The translations under genes and the position numbers were made by a program. From positions 1,550,001 to 1,614,000 of the forward strand of contig NZ_JAAATW010000001.1 in NCBI RefSeq assembly GCF_009908315.1: a stretch of DNA of 64,000 bases, read 5' to 3'. This document shows, piece by piece, positions 37,665 to 46,431 of the stretch. How positions within the stretch are numbered: the first letter of the stretch is position 1; each line of letters begins with the position of its first letter. The notes beneath the pieces are model-generated. The model was not told the DNA's origin. It searched no databases and saw only the letters and a list, made by a program, of their open reading frames with translations. Origin of the DNA: Paragemmobacter ruber (GTDB taxonomy: Bacteria; Pseudomonadota; Alphaproteobacteria; Rhodobacterales; Rhodobacteraceae).

Positions 37665-38300
37665 ATGGAACCAGCCATGGCCGAACCGATGGAAATCAGG
37701 GGGTTTCGCTACTGGCCGGGGCTTCTCGATGCTGCGGCGCAGGCCGCGCTCGTGGCGGAACTGCGGGCCGTTGTCGCGGCGGCGCCGCTTTACGCCCCGG
37801 TCACGCCCGGGGGCCGCCCGATGAGCGTGCGGATGACTTCGGCTGGTCGTCTCGGCTGGGTGACCGACAGGCGCGGCTATCGCTATGAGGCCGCCCATCC
37901 ATCAGGCGTGGCATGGCCGCCGATCCCGGCATCGGTGCTGGCGCTCTGGCATGGTCTGACGGGCCTCGACCGCGCGCCCGACTGCTGCCTTGTGAACTTC
38001 TATGGCGAAGGGGCGAAGATGGGCCTGCATCAGGATCGGGATGAGGGCGATTTCACCTTCCCAGTCCTGTCCATCAGCCTGGGGGATGAGGCGCTCTTCC
38101 GCGTCGGCGGCACCGATCGCCGCGATCCGACCGAAAGCCTTTGGCTGCGCTCTGGCGATGTCCTCTTGATGGGCGGCGCGGCGCGCCTTGCCTGGCACGG
38201 GATCGACAGGCTGCGCTTCCGGTCCTCGCGCCTTTTGCCCGGGGGCGGCCGCATCAACCTGACGCTGCGGGTGGTCGCTACTTCCCCATCGTCCAGCTGA
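37665..38300 (+). CDS. alkB: AlkB, DNA/RNA alkylation repair dioxygenase
   Basis: A 2-oxoglutarate/Fe(II)-dependent dioxygenase that reverses N1-methyladenine and N3-methylcytosine (211 residues). The iron ligands are seen in LHQDRDE (HxD) and WHGIDR (second His). The 2-oxoglutarate-binding arginines are in RINLTLR. The start at 37665 has AAGGA 9 bases upstream; an alternative ATG lies four codons further in. It diverges from dnaK and overlaps the converging permease gene by 23 bases at its 3' end. Confidence 0.93.
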   Translation: MEPAMAEPMEIRGFRYWPGLLDAAAQAALVAELRAVVAAAPLYAPVTPGGRPMSVRMTSAGRLGWVTDRRGYRYEAAHPSGVAWPPIPASVLALWHGLTGLDRAPDCCLVNFYGEGAKMGLHQDRDEGDFTFPVLSISLGDEALFRVGGTDRRDPTESLWLRSGDVLLMGGAARLAWHGIDRLRFRSSRLLPGGGRINLTLRVVATSPSSS

Positions 38301-39102
38301 TCGAGGCGCGCTTGCCCGTGTAATACTCTCCGATCAGGCCCAGTGTGACGCAGGTCAGCATCACATAGACCGGGTATTCGATGCTGGTGTAACGCGGCGC
38401 ATAGTTCAGGAACAGAAAGCCCCGCCCCTGATCAATGGTGTGGAACAGGGGGTTCCAGTCGAAAAAGGACAGCACGATTGTCGGCATGGCATTGGCGACA
38501 AACATCTTTCCCGACGCGATCATGTTGATCCGTGCATAGACCGTGGCCAGCGTGCCGAAAAACCTCGGCTGCCACGGCGATGCCGCGCGGAACAGCATCC
38601 CGACACTGATTCCCGTGGCCCAAGCCAGCAACAGCATCGCGACGGTGCCCACCGGATCGTCAAAGGTCAGCGGGTTGATCACGGCGTGATAAATGAACAG
38701 GATGATCGCCGCTGAAAACACCTGAATGTACAGCGCCCCCAGCGCGGCTGACGACACCGCGATCAGCGTGTTCATTGGCGCGTGCTTCATCATCGCCGAT
38801 GTGGGGCCGTCCGCCTTCATCACGCTGTTCATCGTCTTGACATGCGTCATGAACATAAACACGCCCGACATCAGGAACAGGATGTAATCCCCGCGTATGG
38901 CGTTGGGCCGCGCCCCGGCAAAGGTGAACATCAGATAGAAGCCGACGATCATGAGCGTCGACTGCACCACGTTCAGGACCAGCCCGATCACTGCGCTCGT
39001 ATGGCTTTTCCGCACGTTGTGGACCGCGCCATGGAACACCAGTTCCAACATGCCCAGCGCCGTCCTCGACCGTGTCCGCCTGACTTCCGCCTGAAACCGC
39101 AC
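38278..39102 (-). CDS. ABC-2 type permease, capsule polysaccharide export (KpsM-like)
   Basis: The membrane subunit of an ABC exporter (274 residues, about six helices). Hydrophobic segments include TSAVIGLVLNVVQSTLMIVG and LYIQVFSAAIILFIYHAVI, and the protein resembles the KpsM/Wzm-type polysaccharide exporters. The C-terminal IEYPVYVMLTCVTLGLIGEY is typical. The start is GTG. No KpsT-type ATPase is adjacent, so the partner must be elsewhere. The nearby kdsB and glycosyltransferase genes support an export role for a surface polymer. It diverges from cysQ. Confidence 0.75.
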   Translation of the reverse strand: MRFQAEVRRTRSRTALGMLELVFHGAVHNVRKSHTSAVIGLVLNVVQSTLMIVGFYLMFTFAGARPNAIRGDYILFLMSGVFMFMTHVKTMNSVMKADGPTSAMMKHAPMNTLIAVSSAALGALYIQVFSAAIILFIYHAVINPLTFDDPVGTVAMLLLAWATGISVGMLFRAASPWQPRFFGTLATVYARINMIASGKMFVANAMPTIVLSFFDWNPLFHTIDQGRGFLFLNYAPRYTSIEYPVYVMLTCVTLGLIGEYYTGKRASISWTMGK

Positions 39103-39256
39103 GCCTGCCGATCCTCGAAATTCTGCCCGCAGCCCATTGATGTGGCCCGCGCCTGCGCCGGGAAACCTTGCCCTTGTCGTTGCGTCGGATGATAAGGCGG
39201 CCCAGTGTCCAGTTCAACTGTGGCGTCCCTTCCGCCACAAAGATGCGAGGTATTCT

Positions 39257-40051
39257 ATGCAGTTTGATCACCTGATCCCCGTCATCCGCCGCCTTGCGCT
39301 GCAGGCCGGGGATGCGATCCTCGCCATCTATGAAAGCCCGGATTTCGAGGTGAAGTCGAAATCCGACGCCTCCCCCGTCACCGAAGCGGATGAAGCGGCC
39401 GATGCCCTCATCTCTGCCGGGCTGCGCGCGGCCTTTCCTGACCTGCCCCTCATCACCGAAGAACAGGCCGACAGCCATGCCCTGTCCGCTCGCACCTTCC
39501 TGATCGTGGATCCGCTGGACGGGACAAAGGAATTCGTCCAGCGCCGCGGCGATTTCACCGTCAACATCGCCTATGTGCAGGATGGCGTGCCCCTGCGCGG
39601 GGTCGTCTATGCCCCGGCCAAGGGGCGGCTGTTCTACACCCTGCCCGATGGCACCGCGGTAGAGGAGACGGGCGCCTTCGACAAGGAAACCCCCGGTCCG
39701 GTCACGGCCCTGCGCGTCTCCACCCCTGACAATGCCGCGCTGATGGTCGTGGCATCCAAGTCGCACCGCGATCAGGCGACGGATGACTACATCGCCCGCT
39801 ATGCCGTGCGCGACATGACCTCGGCCGGGTCCAGCCTGAAATTCTGCCTCGTGGCCACCGGAGAGGCCGATCTCTACCCCCGTCTCGGCCGGACGATGGA
39901 ATGGGATACGGCGGCGGGCGATGCCGTGCTGCGCGGGGCAGGGGGGCAGGTCGTGCGTTTCGACACGCACCAGCCGCTGGAGTATGGCAAGCCGGGCTGG
40001 GACAACCCTTTCTTCATCGCCTTTGCCCCCGGCGTGGATCTGCGCAAATGA
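39257..40051 (+). CDS. cysQ: CysQ, 3'(2'),5'-bisphosphate nucleotidase
   Basis: An inositol-monophosphatase-fold phosphatase that converts PAP to AMP, clearing the by-product of PAPS-dependent sulfation or sulfate reduction (264 residues). Metal-site motifs are ITEEQ (about residue 71), VDPLDGTKEFVQRRGDF and EWDTAAGDAVLRGAGG. GAGG, 7 bases before the ATG at 39257, fixes the start; an earlier in-frame start has no support. The sulfotransferase gene 7 kb downstream makes a local link plausible. The next gene overlaps by 4 bases (ATGA). Confidence 0.93.
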   Translation: MQFDHLIPVIRRLALQAGDAILAIYESPDFEVKSKSDASPVTEADEAADALISAGLRAAFPDLPLITEEQADSHALSARTFLIVDPLDGTKEFVQRRGDFTVNIAYVQDGVPLRGVVYAPAKGRLFYTLPDGTAVEETGAFDKETPGPVTALRVSTPDNAALMVVASKSHRDQATDDYIARYAVRDMTSAGSSLKFCLVATGEADLYPRLGRTMEWDTAAGDAVLRGAGGQVVRFDTHQPLEYGKPGWDNPFFIAFAPGVDLRK

Positions 40052-40494
40052 CCCTGCGCCGCGGCCTTGCCCTTTGCGCGCTGCTGGCCACCCCGGCGCA
40101 GGCCGATTTCATCGACACGACATGGACCGTGACCGCCTTCACCGGCGAGGCATGGTTCATTGATCCCGATGCGTTGACCGGCGCCACCCAGTACTTCGAG
40201 GCAGGCTTTGCCGAAGGCGCCTTCTACGGCTGCGATTTTGCAGGCCAGTCTGCCACCTACACCAGCTACGACCCGGCCGCCTTCTTCGAGAATCCGGAAT
40301 TTGCAGCCTTCGCCGCGCTGGAAGACACGCGCCTGACCGGGGCTTCCACCCTCTATGTCCACCGCATCACTTGCGAAGGACAGGGCGACCCTGCCGCCCG
40401 TCGCGTCCTTTATCCCTTCGTCACGACCGATGGCCGCGACGTGGCCTTCTACCCCTTCGAAGGCGGCATCTTTACGCTGGAGCCCGACCGTTGA
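40048..40494 (+). CDS. Small exported hypothetical protein
   Basis: A 148-residue protein with a signal peptide (LRRGLALCALLATPAQA) followed by a mature part with two cysteines (FYGCDFAGQ; RITCEGQGD). It is rich in aromatic residues and looks beta-stranded. It is translationally coupled on both sides: its ATG overlaps the cysQ stop, and its stop overlaps the TTG start of kdsB. I do not recognise the family. Its place between cysQ and kdsB suggests an envelope role, which is only inference. Confidence 0.7.
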   Translation: MTLRRGLALCALLATPAQADFIDTTWTVTAFTGEAWFIDPDALTGATQYFEAGFAEGAFYGCDFAGQSATYTSYDPAAFFENPEFAAFAALEDTRLTGASTLYVHRITCEGQGDPAARRVLYPFVTTDGRDVAFYPFEGGIFTLEPDR

Positions 40495-41279
40495 CCGTTC
40501 TCATCGCCATTCCCGCCCGCTACGCCTCATCCCGCTATCCCGGCAAACCGCTGGTCGAGTTGAACGGTCCCGACGGGCGCAAATCGCTCATCCGCCGCTC
40601 GTGGGAGGCGGCGATGGCCGTGCGCGGTGCCGACCGCGTGGTGGTGGCCACCGATGATGCCCGCATTGCCGATCACGCCACGGCCTTCGGGGCCGAGGTG
40701 GTGATGACCTCCACCGCCTGCCAGAACGGCACCGAACGCTGCGCCGAAGTGGCGGCAAAGCTGCCCGGCTTCGACATCGTTGTAAACCTGCAGGGTGACG
40801 CCCCCCTCACCCCGGCCTGGTTCGTCGAAGACCTGATCGCCGGGCTTAATGCCAACCCGCAGGCCGAAATCGCGACCCCGGTCCTGCGCTGCGATGGCGC
40901 GATGCGGGCCAAGCTGCTGGAGGATCGCCGCCACGGGCGCGTGGGCGGCACCACCGCCGTGTTCGGCGCGGGTGGGCGCGGGCTGTATTTTTCAAAGGAA
41001 GTCATCCCCTTCACCGGGCGCGACTATGCCGATGACGAACCCACCCCGGTCTTTCACCATGTCGGCGTCTACGCCTACCGTCCCGCCGCCCTTGCCGCCT
41101 ATCCCAGCTGGCAGGTGGGCCCCCTCGAGACGCTGGAAGGTCTGGAGCAGCTTCGCTTTCTGGAAAACGGCCGTTCCGTCCTCTGCGTGCAGGTCCAGGC
41201 GCGGGGGCGCCAGTTCTGGGAACTCAACAACCCCTCTGACGTCCCGGTGATCGAGTCGATGATGGCCGCCATGGGTTAA
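40491..41279 (+). CDS. kdsB: KdsB, CMP-Kdo synthetase
   Basis: 3-deoxy-manno-octulosonate cytidylyltransferase (262 residues), which activates Kdo for lipopolysaccharide or for a capsule linker. The nucleotide-binding start is visible as IPARYASSRYPGKPL. NLQGDAPLTPAWF is typical of the family. The start is TTG at 40491, overlapping the previous stop as TTGA. kdsD at 51-52 kb makes the arabinose-5-phosphate precursor of Kdo. A capsule-specific paralogue (KpsU-like) cannot be excluded, given the adjacent export permease. Confidence 0.93.
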   Translation: MTVLIAIPARYASSRYPGKPLVELNGPDGRKSLIRRSWEAAMAVRGADRVVVATDDARIADHATAFGAEVVMTSTACQNGTERCAEVAAKLPGFDIVVNLQGDAPLTPAWFVEDLIAGLNANPQAEIATPVLRCDGAMRAKLLEDRRHGRVGGTTAVFGAGGRGLYFSKEVIPFTGRDYADDEPTPVFHHVGVYAYRPAALAAYPSWQVGPLETLEGLEQLRFLENGRSVLCVQVQARGRQFWELNNPSDVPVIESMMAAMG

Positions 41280-41431
41280 TGCCTGTTTTTCGGGCGCAAC
41301 CGCCGCTGAACGGCCAAATGCCGCCGGATTTTGTGATGCTTTTTCGTGCAGATCAAAGGGACGCTTGCGCTGAAACGCGCCGCGCGTTAGCGGCTGCGAG
41401 ATAAGGTGTCAGCAGGAAATCGCTGTTATTC

Positions 41432-41456
41432 TGCCATAATGCTGCAATATGTGGCA
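41432..41456. promoter_or_regulatory. Inverted repeat in the galU leader
   Basis: TGCCA (41432-41436) and TGGCA (41452-41456) with 15 bases between them lie about 70 bases before galU, in a 244-base stretch (41280-41523) that is noticeably less GC-rich near galU than the coding DNA. No gene is seen there. The repeat could be a regulator site, or nothing. Confidence 0.25.
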
Positions 41457-41523
41457 TGAGATACCAAGTAGTGGGTTCCGATGTTACAACCCCGTTGGAC
41501 GCGGGTAAGAATTGGGTGAAGAC

Positions 41524-42417
41524 ATGAAGATCAAGAAGGTCACAAAGGCAGTTTTTCCCGTGGCCGGGCTGGGAACGCGGTTCCTGCCAGCCACCAAGTC
41601 GATCCCGAAAGAGATCATGACGCTCGTCGATCGCCCGTTGATCCAATATGCGATTGATGAGGCCCGCGCAGCAGGCATCAAGGAATTCATCTTCGTCACC
41701 TCGCGCGGGAAATCCGCGCTTGAGGATTACTTTGACAGCGCCCCCGAACTGGAAAGCGCCCTGCGCAAATCCGGCAAGGAAGACCTTCTTGAGGTGCTCA
41801 AGGAAACCAACATGGATTCGGGCGCCATCGCCTATATCCGCCAGAACCGTCCCATGGGTCTGGGCCACGCCGTCTGGTGCGCGCGCCGCCTGATCGGGAA
41901 CGAACCCTTTGCCGTGCTCTTGCCCGATGACGTGATCGCCGCTGAAAAGCCCTGCCTCCAGCAGATGGTCGAGGCGTATGAGCAGACCGGCGGCAACATG
42001 GTCGCCGCGATGGAAGTGGCGCCGGAAAAAACGAAATCCTACGGCGTGCTCGACATTGCCGATGACATGGGCGCCATCGTCAAGGCCAAGGGCATGGTGG
42101 AGAAGCCTGCCCTGGGAACGGCACCCTCGAACCTCGCCGTGATCGGCCGCTACATCCTGTCGCCGCAGGTGCTGACCAACCTCAACAAGGTCAAGCAGGG
42201 CGCGGGCGGTGAAATCCAGCTGACCGATGCCATCGCGCAAGAGGTGGATGCCGGTGGCGTCTATGGCTATCGCTTCCGCGGTCAACGCTACGATTGCGGC
42301 TCCAAGGCGGGCTTCCTGCAGGCAACCGTCGCTTTCGGCCTGTCGCGCCCTGATCTGAGCGAAGAATTCTCGTCCTATCTGCATGAGATGATCGCGCTGC
42401 AGAAAGCCGCGCAGTAA
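41524..42417 (+). CDS. galU: GalU, UTP-glucose-1-phosphate uridylyltransferase
   Basis: It makes UDP-glucose, the precursor of many surface polysaccharides (297 residues). Motifs are FPVAGLGTRFLPATKSIPKE near the N-terminus, then IQYAIDEARAAGI, and the catalytic region MGLGHAVWCARR with LLPDDVI. The ATG at 41524 gives the usual MKIKKVTKAV; a TTG 12 bases upstream is also in frame. It heads a run of glycosyltransferase genes on the same strand and probably feeds them. Confidence 0.95.
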   Translation: MKIKKVTKAVFPVAGLGTRFLPATKSIPKEIMTLVDRPLIQYAIDEARAAGIKEFIFVTSRGKSALEDYFDSAPELESALRKSGKEDLLEVLKETNMDSGAIAYIRQNRPMGLGHAVWCARRLIGNEPFAVLLPDDVIAAEKPCLQQMVEAYEQTGGNMVAAMEVAPEKTKSYGVLDIADDMGAIVKAKGMVEKPALGTAPSNLAVIGRYILSPQVLTNLNKVKQGAGGEIQLTDAIAQEVDAGGVYGYRFRGQRYDCGSKAGFLQATVAFGLSRPDLSEEFSSYLHEMIALQKAAQ

Positions 42418-42434
42418 CCCGACGCGGGGGTCCT

Positions 42435-43460
42435 TTGACCGCCGCGCCGCGTGATCTTTTTGCCGCCTATCGCCTGCGCTGGAAACGGCGCAGGTTTCTT
42501 GCCCGCGCTTTCGCGCGCCGCCGCGAACTCAATCCCCTTAACGACCGCACCGCCACGATCCGTCAGGGCGATATTCTCGGCTTTTCCACCGTGCGGAACG
42601 AGGCCGTCCGCCTTCCGTGGTTTCTCGATCACCACCGGCGCCTTGGCGTTGCCCATTTCCTGATCGTCGATAACGGCAGCGATGACGGCACGACCGATTT
42701 CCTTGCCGCCCAGCCAGACGTGTCGCTCTGGGTGACGCAGGCCTCATACAAGGCGTCGCGCTTCGGGATGGATTGGATGAACTGGCTCCTGATGCGCCAC
42801 GGTCACGGGCACTGGTGCCTTACGCTCGATGCCGACGAACTGTTCATCTATCCCTACCATGACAGCCGCGACCTGCGCGCGCTGACGCAGTGGCTGGATC
42901 GGCAGGGCCGCCCGATGCTGGGCGCGATGATGCTCGACCTCTATCCCAAGGGGCCGGTGGGCGATCACCCCTACCGGGCGGGCGAAGATCCCTTGGCCGC
43001 GCTCCACTGGTTCGATCCGTCAGGCTATGGCATCCGCGTCCAGCAACCGATGGGCAATCTCTGGATTCAGGGCGGCCCCCGCGCGCGCGCCTTCTTTGCC
43101 GCCGAACCGCGCCGCGCGCCTACGCTGAACAAGGTGCCGCTGGTGCGCTGGCACTGGCGCTATGCTTACGTGAATTCCACCCATTCCCTGCTGCCGCCCC
43201 GCTTGAACCGGATCTACGAAACCGACGGGTCCGAGGCACCGTCGGGCCTTCTGCTGCACACGAAATTTCTGCACACGGTGGTGGACCGCGCCCGCGTCGA
43301 ACAGGCGCGGGGCGAGCATTTCTCCAACTCCGCCCTCTATGACCGCTACTACGACGCGCTGACCGAAAACCCCGATCTCTGGTGTCCCCACTCCCGCCGT
43401 CTTACGACATGGCGCGCGCTGGAATCCATGGGGCTGATGTCGCGCGGTGGCTGGCTGTGA
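42435..43460 (+). CDS. Glycosyltransferase family 2-like protein (paralogue A)
   Basis: A 341-residue glycosyltransferase of the Glyco_tranf_2_4 type. The GT-A nucleotide-sugar region reads FSTVRNEAVRLPWFLDHHR, then LIVDNGSDDGT (residues 77-86). The metal-binding DxD-like motif is DADE at 132-135. GNLWIQGGPRARAFF is shared with the next gene. The start is TTG, 17 bases after galU. No membrane helix is seen. It likely adds a sugar to a surface glycan; donor and acceptor are unknown. Confidence 0.85.
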   Translation: MTAAPRDLFAAYRLRWKRRRFLARAFARRRELNPLNDRTATIRQGDILGFSTVRNEAVRLPWFLDHHRRLGVAHFLIVDNGSDDGTTDFLAAQPDVSLWVTQASYKASRFGMDWMNWLLMRHGHGHWCLTLDADELFIYPYHDSRDLRALTQWLDRQGRPMLGAMMLDLYPKGPVGDHPYRAGEDPLAALHWFDPSGYGIRVQQPMGNLWIQGGPRARAFFAAEPRRAPTLNKVPLVRWHWRYAYVNSTHSLLPPRLNRIYETDGSEAPSGLLLHTKFLHTVVDRARVEQARGEHFSNSALYDRYYDALTENPDLWCPHSRRLTTWRALESMGLMSRGGWL

Positions 43461-43542
43461 TGCGTGGCATTTGCATCAATCCGGGGGCAACGAACTATAC
43501 CAATGTCTAGCAATTGTTTACTTATGCCGACCCAAATACTAA

Positions 43543-43571
43543 GCTTATCCACAAGATGTGGCTGGGTAAGC
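43543..43571. promoter_or_regulatory. Imperfect palindrome containing a perfect DnaA box
   Basis: The 29 bases run from GCTTA to TAAGC, with an inner CCACA-AGA-TGTGG hairpin. A consensus DnaA box, TTATCCACA, sits at 43545-43553. The surrounding 43461-43620 is AT-richer and probably includes a promoter for the second glycosyltransferase. Function is unknown. Confidence 0.35.
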
Positions 43572-43620
43572 GCCGGGACCCCCGCATGAAGGCAAGGAAA
43601 CCGGGCGACAGATTGGGTGC

Positions 43621-44688
43621 GTGCTGCTGTCGGCGCCGGAACGGGCGGTGCGGTGGATTGGAAAGCGGGCAGGTTCGGTGGGATTGATCGGGGCATATCG
43701 TCTGCGGCTGCGCCGAAGGAGCCTGCATCTGCGCGCTTGGGTAAAGCGGCGCGAAATGACGAATGTCGTGAATCGCACGGGCGCCATCCGGGGCGATTCC
43801 ATCATCCTGCTCTGCACGCTGCGGAACGAACGCATCCGCCTGCCCTATTTCCTGCGCTATTACCGCGATCTGGGGGTGAACCACTTCCTCTTTGTCGATA
43901 ACGGATCAGAGGACGGGTCGGCCGAATATCTGCAGCAGCAACCCGACGTGTCGCTCTGGTCCACACCGGGCAGCTATCGCAAGTCCCGCTTCGGGATGGA
44001 CTGGATCACCGCGCTTCAGCGCAAGTATTGCCACGGGCATTGGACGCTTGTCGTCGATCCGGACGAATTCCTCGTCTACCCCTTTTGCGAAACCCGTCCC
44101 CTGCGCGCGCTGACGGATTGGCTCGATACTTCGGGCATCCGGTCCTTCTCGGCCATGATCCTCGACATGTATCCCAAGGGGCCGATGGATGCCCAGCCCT
44201 ATCGCGAAGGTCAGGATCCGTTCGAGATCGCGCAGTGGTTCGACAGCGCGAATTATTCGGTCAAGCGCAACCCCGGCAACGGCAACCTCTGGATTCAGGG
44301 CGGGCCGCGCGCCCGTGTCTTCTTTCCCGAAGACCCGATCAAGGCGCCCGCGCTGAACAAGATCCCGCTGGTGAAATGGAACCGCGCCTATGCCTATGTC
44401 AGTTCCACCCACATGCTGATGCCGCGCGGGCTGAACCTCGTCTATGACGAATGGGGGGGCGAAAAGGCTTCGGGCTGCCTGCTTCATGCCAAGTTCCTCG
44501 ACACCTTCGCCGCCAAGGCCGAGGAAGAGCTGAAGCGTGGCCAGCACTACGCCGACAGCGCCGAATACCGCGCCTATCGCGACGGTCTGAAGGCCCAGCC
44601 AGACCTGTGGTGCAAGTGGTCCGAGAAATACATCAACTGGCGGCAGTTGGAGATTCTGGGCCTGATGTCCAAGGGGAACTGGGCATGA
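43621..44688 (+). CDS. Glycosyltransferase family 2-like protein (paralogue B)
   Basis: A 355-residue paralogue of the preceding glycosyltransferase, sharing its order of motifs: CTLRNERIRLPYFLRYYR, FVDNGSEDGS, the DPDE metal motif (146-149), MILDMYPKGPMD and GNLWIQGGPRARVFF. The two are clearly a tandem duplication that has diverged. The N-terminal ~45 residues are basic and differ from paralogue A. The start is GTG at 43621, preceded by an AT-rich gap. Its stop overlaps the next gene as ATGA. Confidence 0.85.
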   Translation: MLLSAPERAVRWIGKRAGSVGLIGAYRLRLRRRSLHLRAWVKRREMTNVVNRTGAIRGDSIILLCTLRNERIRLPYFLRYYRDLGVNHFLFVDNGSEDGSAEYLQQQPDVSLWSTPGSYRKSRFGMDWITALQRKYCHGHWTLVVDPDEFLVYPFCETRPLRALTDWLDTSGIRSFSAMILDMYPKGPMDAQPYREGQDPFEIAQWFDSANYSVKRNPGNGNLWIQGGPRARVFFPEDPIKAPALNKIPLVKWNRAYAYVSSTHMLMPRGLNLVYDEWGGEKASGCLLHAKFLDTFAAKAEEELKRGQHYADSAEYRAYRDGLKAQPDLWCKWSEKYINWRQLEILGLMSKGNWA

Positions 44689-46427
44689 CCGACGGGCGCA
44701 CCGATCTCGTCGCTCCGCAGCCGCCCAACGGCACGCTCGGCTTTGTCATGCTCAGCCACACCGCGCTGCACCGCGCGGCAGATACCGCGCGGCACTGGGC
44801 CGAACGCGGCTGTCCGGTGGTGATCCATGTCGACAAGCGCGTTCAGAATTGGAGCGTCGAGAAACTGCAGGCCGATCTTGCCGATCTGTCCAACGTCCGC
44901 TTCTCGGAACGCTTCGCCTGTGAATGGGGGACATGGGGCATCGTGGCCGCCACCCAAGCCGCGACCGAGGTCATGCTGGCCGAGTTTCCGTCGGTCCGCC
45001 ACGTCTACCTCGCCTCCGGGTCCTGCCTGCCGCTGCGCCCGGTGAAGGAACTCATCGCCTATCTCGATGAACGCCCCCGCACCGATTTCATCGAATCCGT
45101 CACCACCGAAGAGGTGGGCTGGACAATCGGTGGCCTGAACATGGAACGCTTCACCCTGCGTTTCCCCTTCTCCTGGCGCACGCAGCGCTGGCTGTTTGAC
45201 CGTTACGTCGCGCTGCAGCGCAGGGTCGGATTTCAGCGCACCATCCCCAACGGCATCGTCCCCCATCTGGGCAGCCAGTGGTGGTGCCTGACCCGCCAGA
45301 CGCTTTCCGCCATCCTGCAGGGCCCGGACCGCGCGCTCTATGACCGCTATTTCCGCCGGGTCTGGATCCCCGACGAAAGCTATTTCCAGACGCTGGTCCG
45401 GCAGGTTTCGGCCAATGTGGAAAGCCGCTCGCTCACGCTGTCCAAGTTCGATTTTCAGGGCAAGCCGCACATCTTCTATGATGATCACCTGCAACTCCTG
45501 CGGCGGTCGGATTGCTTTGTCGCGCGCAAGATCTGGCCCCATGCGAACAAGCTCTATGCCACCTTCCTGTCCGACGATGCTGAAGGGCAGGCGGGCGGCG
45601 AACCCAATCCGGGCAAGATCGACAGGCTATTCTCCAAGGCCGTTGAACGCCGCGTGAAGGGCCGCCCCGGCCTTTACATGCAAAGCCGTTTCCCCAATGA
45701 ACATTGGGAAAACGGGCGCACTGCCGCACCCTATTCGGTGTTTCAGGGCTTTTCCGACGTGTTCGAGAATTTCGAAGGCTGGCTGGGCAAGGTCACCGGC
45801 ACCCGCGTGCATGGCCATCTCTTCGCGCCCGACCGGGTGGAATTCGCGGGGGGCGAGGCGGTGTTCAACGGCGCCCTGTCCGACAGTGCGGCCCTGCGCG
45901 ACTACAATGCCAAATCCTTCCTTGCCAACCTGATCTGGGCCACCCGCGGCGAACGGCAGTGCTTCCAGTTCGGGCCGGGCGACAATCAGGAACTGAACTG
46001 GTTCATGGCGCTGGATTCCAACGCCCAGATCTCCGTCATCTCGGGCGCATGGGCGGTGCCGCTGTTCAAATCCAACCTGAACTTCACAGACATCCGCCGC
46101 GAAGCGGCGCGGTTGCAGAAGATCGAACTGGAACATCTCTCCGTCCTGCGCCACGGCGCCGCCAAGGCGCGCATCCGCATCTGGAACCTGGCCGAGTTCA
46201 TCGAAAATCCGATGGAACCCCTGCAAACCATCGTCGATGAGATCAGCCCCCGCTCGCTCCGCCGCCTGACCGAAGCGCCGCGCCTGACCGATCTCACCGG
46301 GTTCGGCCAGTTCCTGCAGAACCTGCGCAATCAGGGGATGCAGCCTGTCCTGATGGGCGATTTTCCCGTCACCAACGACTCCCGCCCCTCCGATTCCCGA
46401 AGGGGCCGCCCCTACCTTGTGAAGTGA
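44685..46427 (+). CDS. Core-2/I-branching-type glycosyltransferase with C-terminal extension
   Basis: A 580-residue protein. The first ~300 residues resemble the Core-2/I-branching (GT14-like) fold: GFVMLSHTALHRAADTARHW, VVIHVDKRV and VYLASGSCLPLRPVKELIAY, with SQWWCLTRQT later. The remaining ~280 residues form an extra domain (for example RVHGHLFAPDRVEFAGGEAV) seen in Rhodobacterales proteins and without a known function. It may branch a glycan by adding GlcNAc or xylose, as relatives do. The ATG at 44685 overlaps the previous stop; a longer frame is not supported. Confidence 0.75.
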   Translation: MTDGRTDLVAPQPPNGTLGFVMLSHTALHRAADTARHWAERGCPVVIHVDKRVQNWSVEKLQADLADLSNVRFSERFACEWGTWGIVAATQAATEVMLAEFPSVRHVYLASGSCLPLRPVKELIAYLDERPRTDFIESVTTEEVGWTIGGLNMERFTLRFPFSWRTQRWLFDRYVALQRRVGFQRTIPNGIVPHLGSQWWCLTRQTLSAILQGPDRALYDRYFRRVWIPDESYFQTLVRQVSANVESRSLTLSKFDFQGKPHIFYDDHLQLLRRSDCFVARKIWPHANKLYATFLSDDAEGQAGGEPNPGKIDRLFSKAVERRVKGRPGLYMQSRFPNEHWENGRTAAPYSVFQGFSDVFENFEGWLGKVTGTRVHGHLFAPDRVEFAGGEAVFNGALSDSAALRDYNAKSFLANLIWATRGERQCFQFGPGDNQELNWFMALDSNAQISVISGAWAVPLFKSNLNFTDIRREAARLQKIELEHLSVLRHGAAKARIRIWNLAEFIENPMEPLQTIVDEISPRSLRRLTEAPRLTDLTGFGQFLQNLRNQGMQPVLMGDFPVTNDSRPSDSRRGRPYLVK

Positions 46428-46431
46428 TCCA

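Noticed and set aside
35484-38300. A 938-residue plus-strand open frame across dnaK
   Set aside because: It is the mirror of dnaK on the other strand; only its last 211 codons (alkB, from 37665) resemble a real protein.
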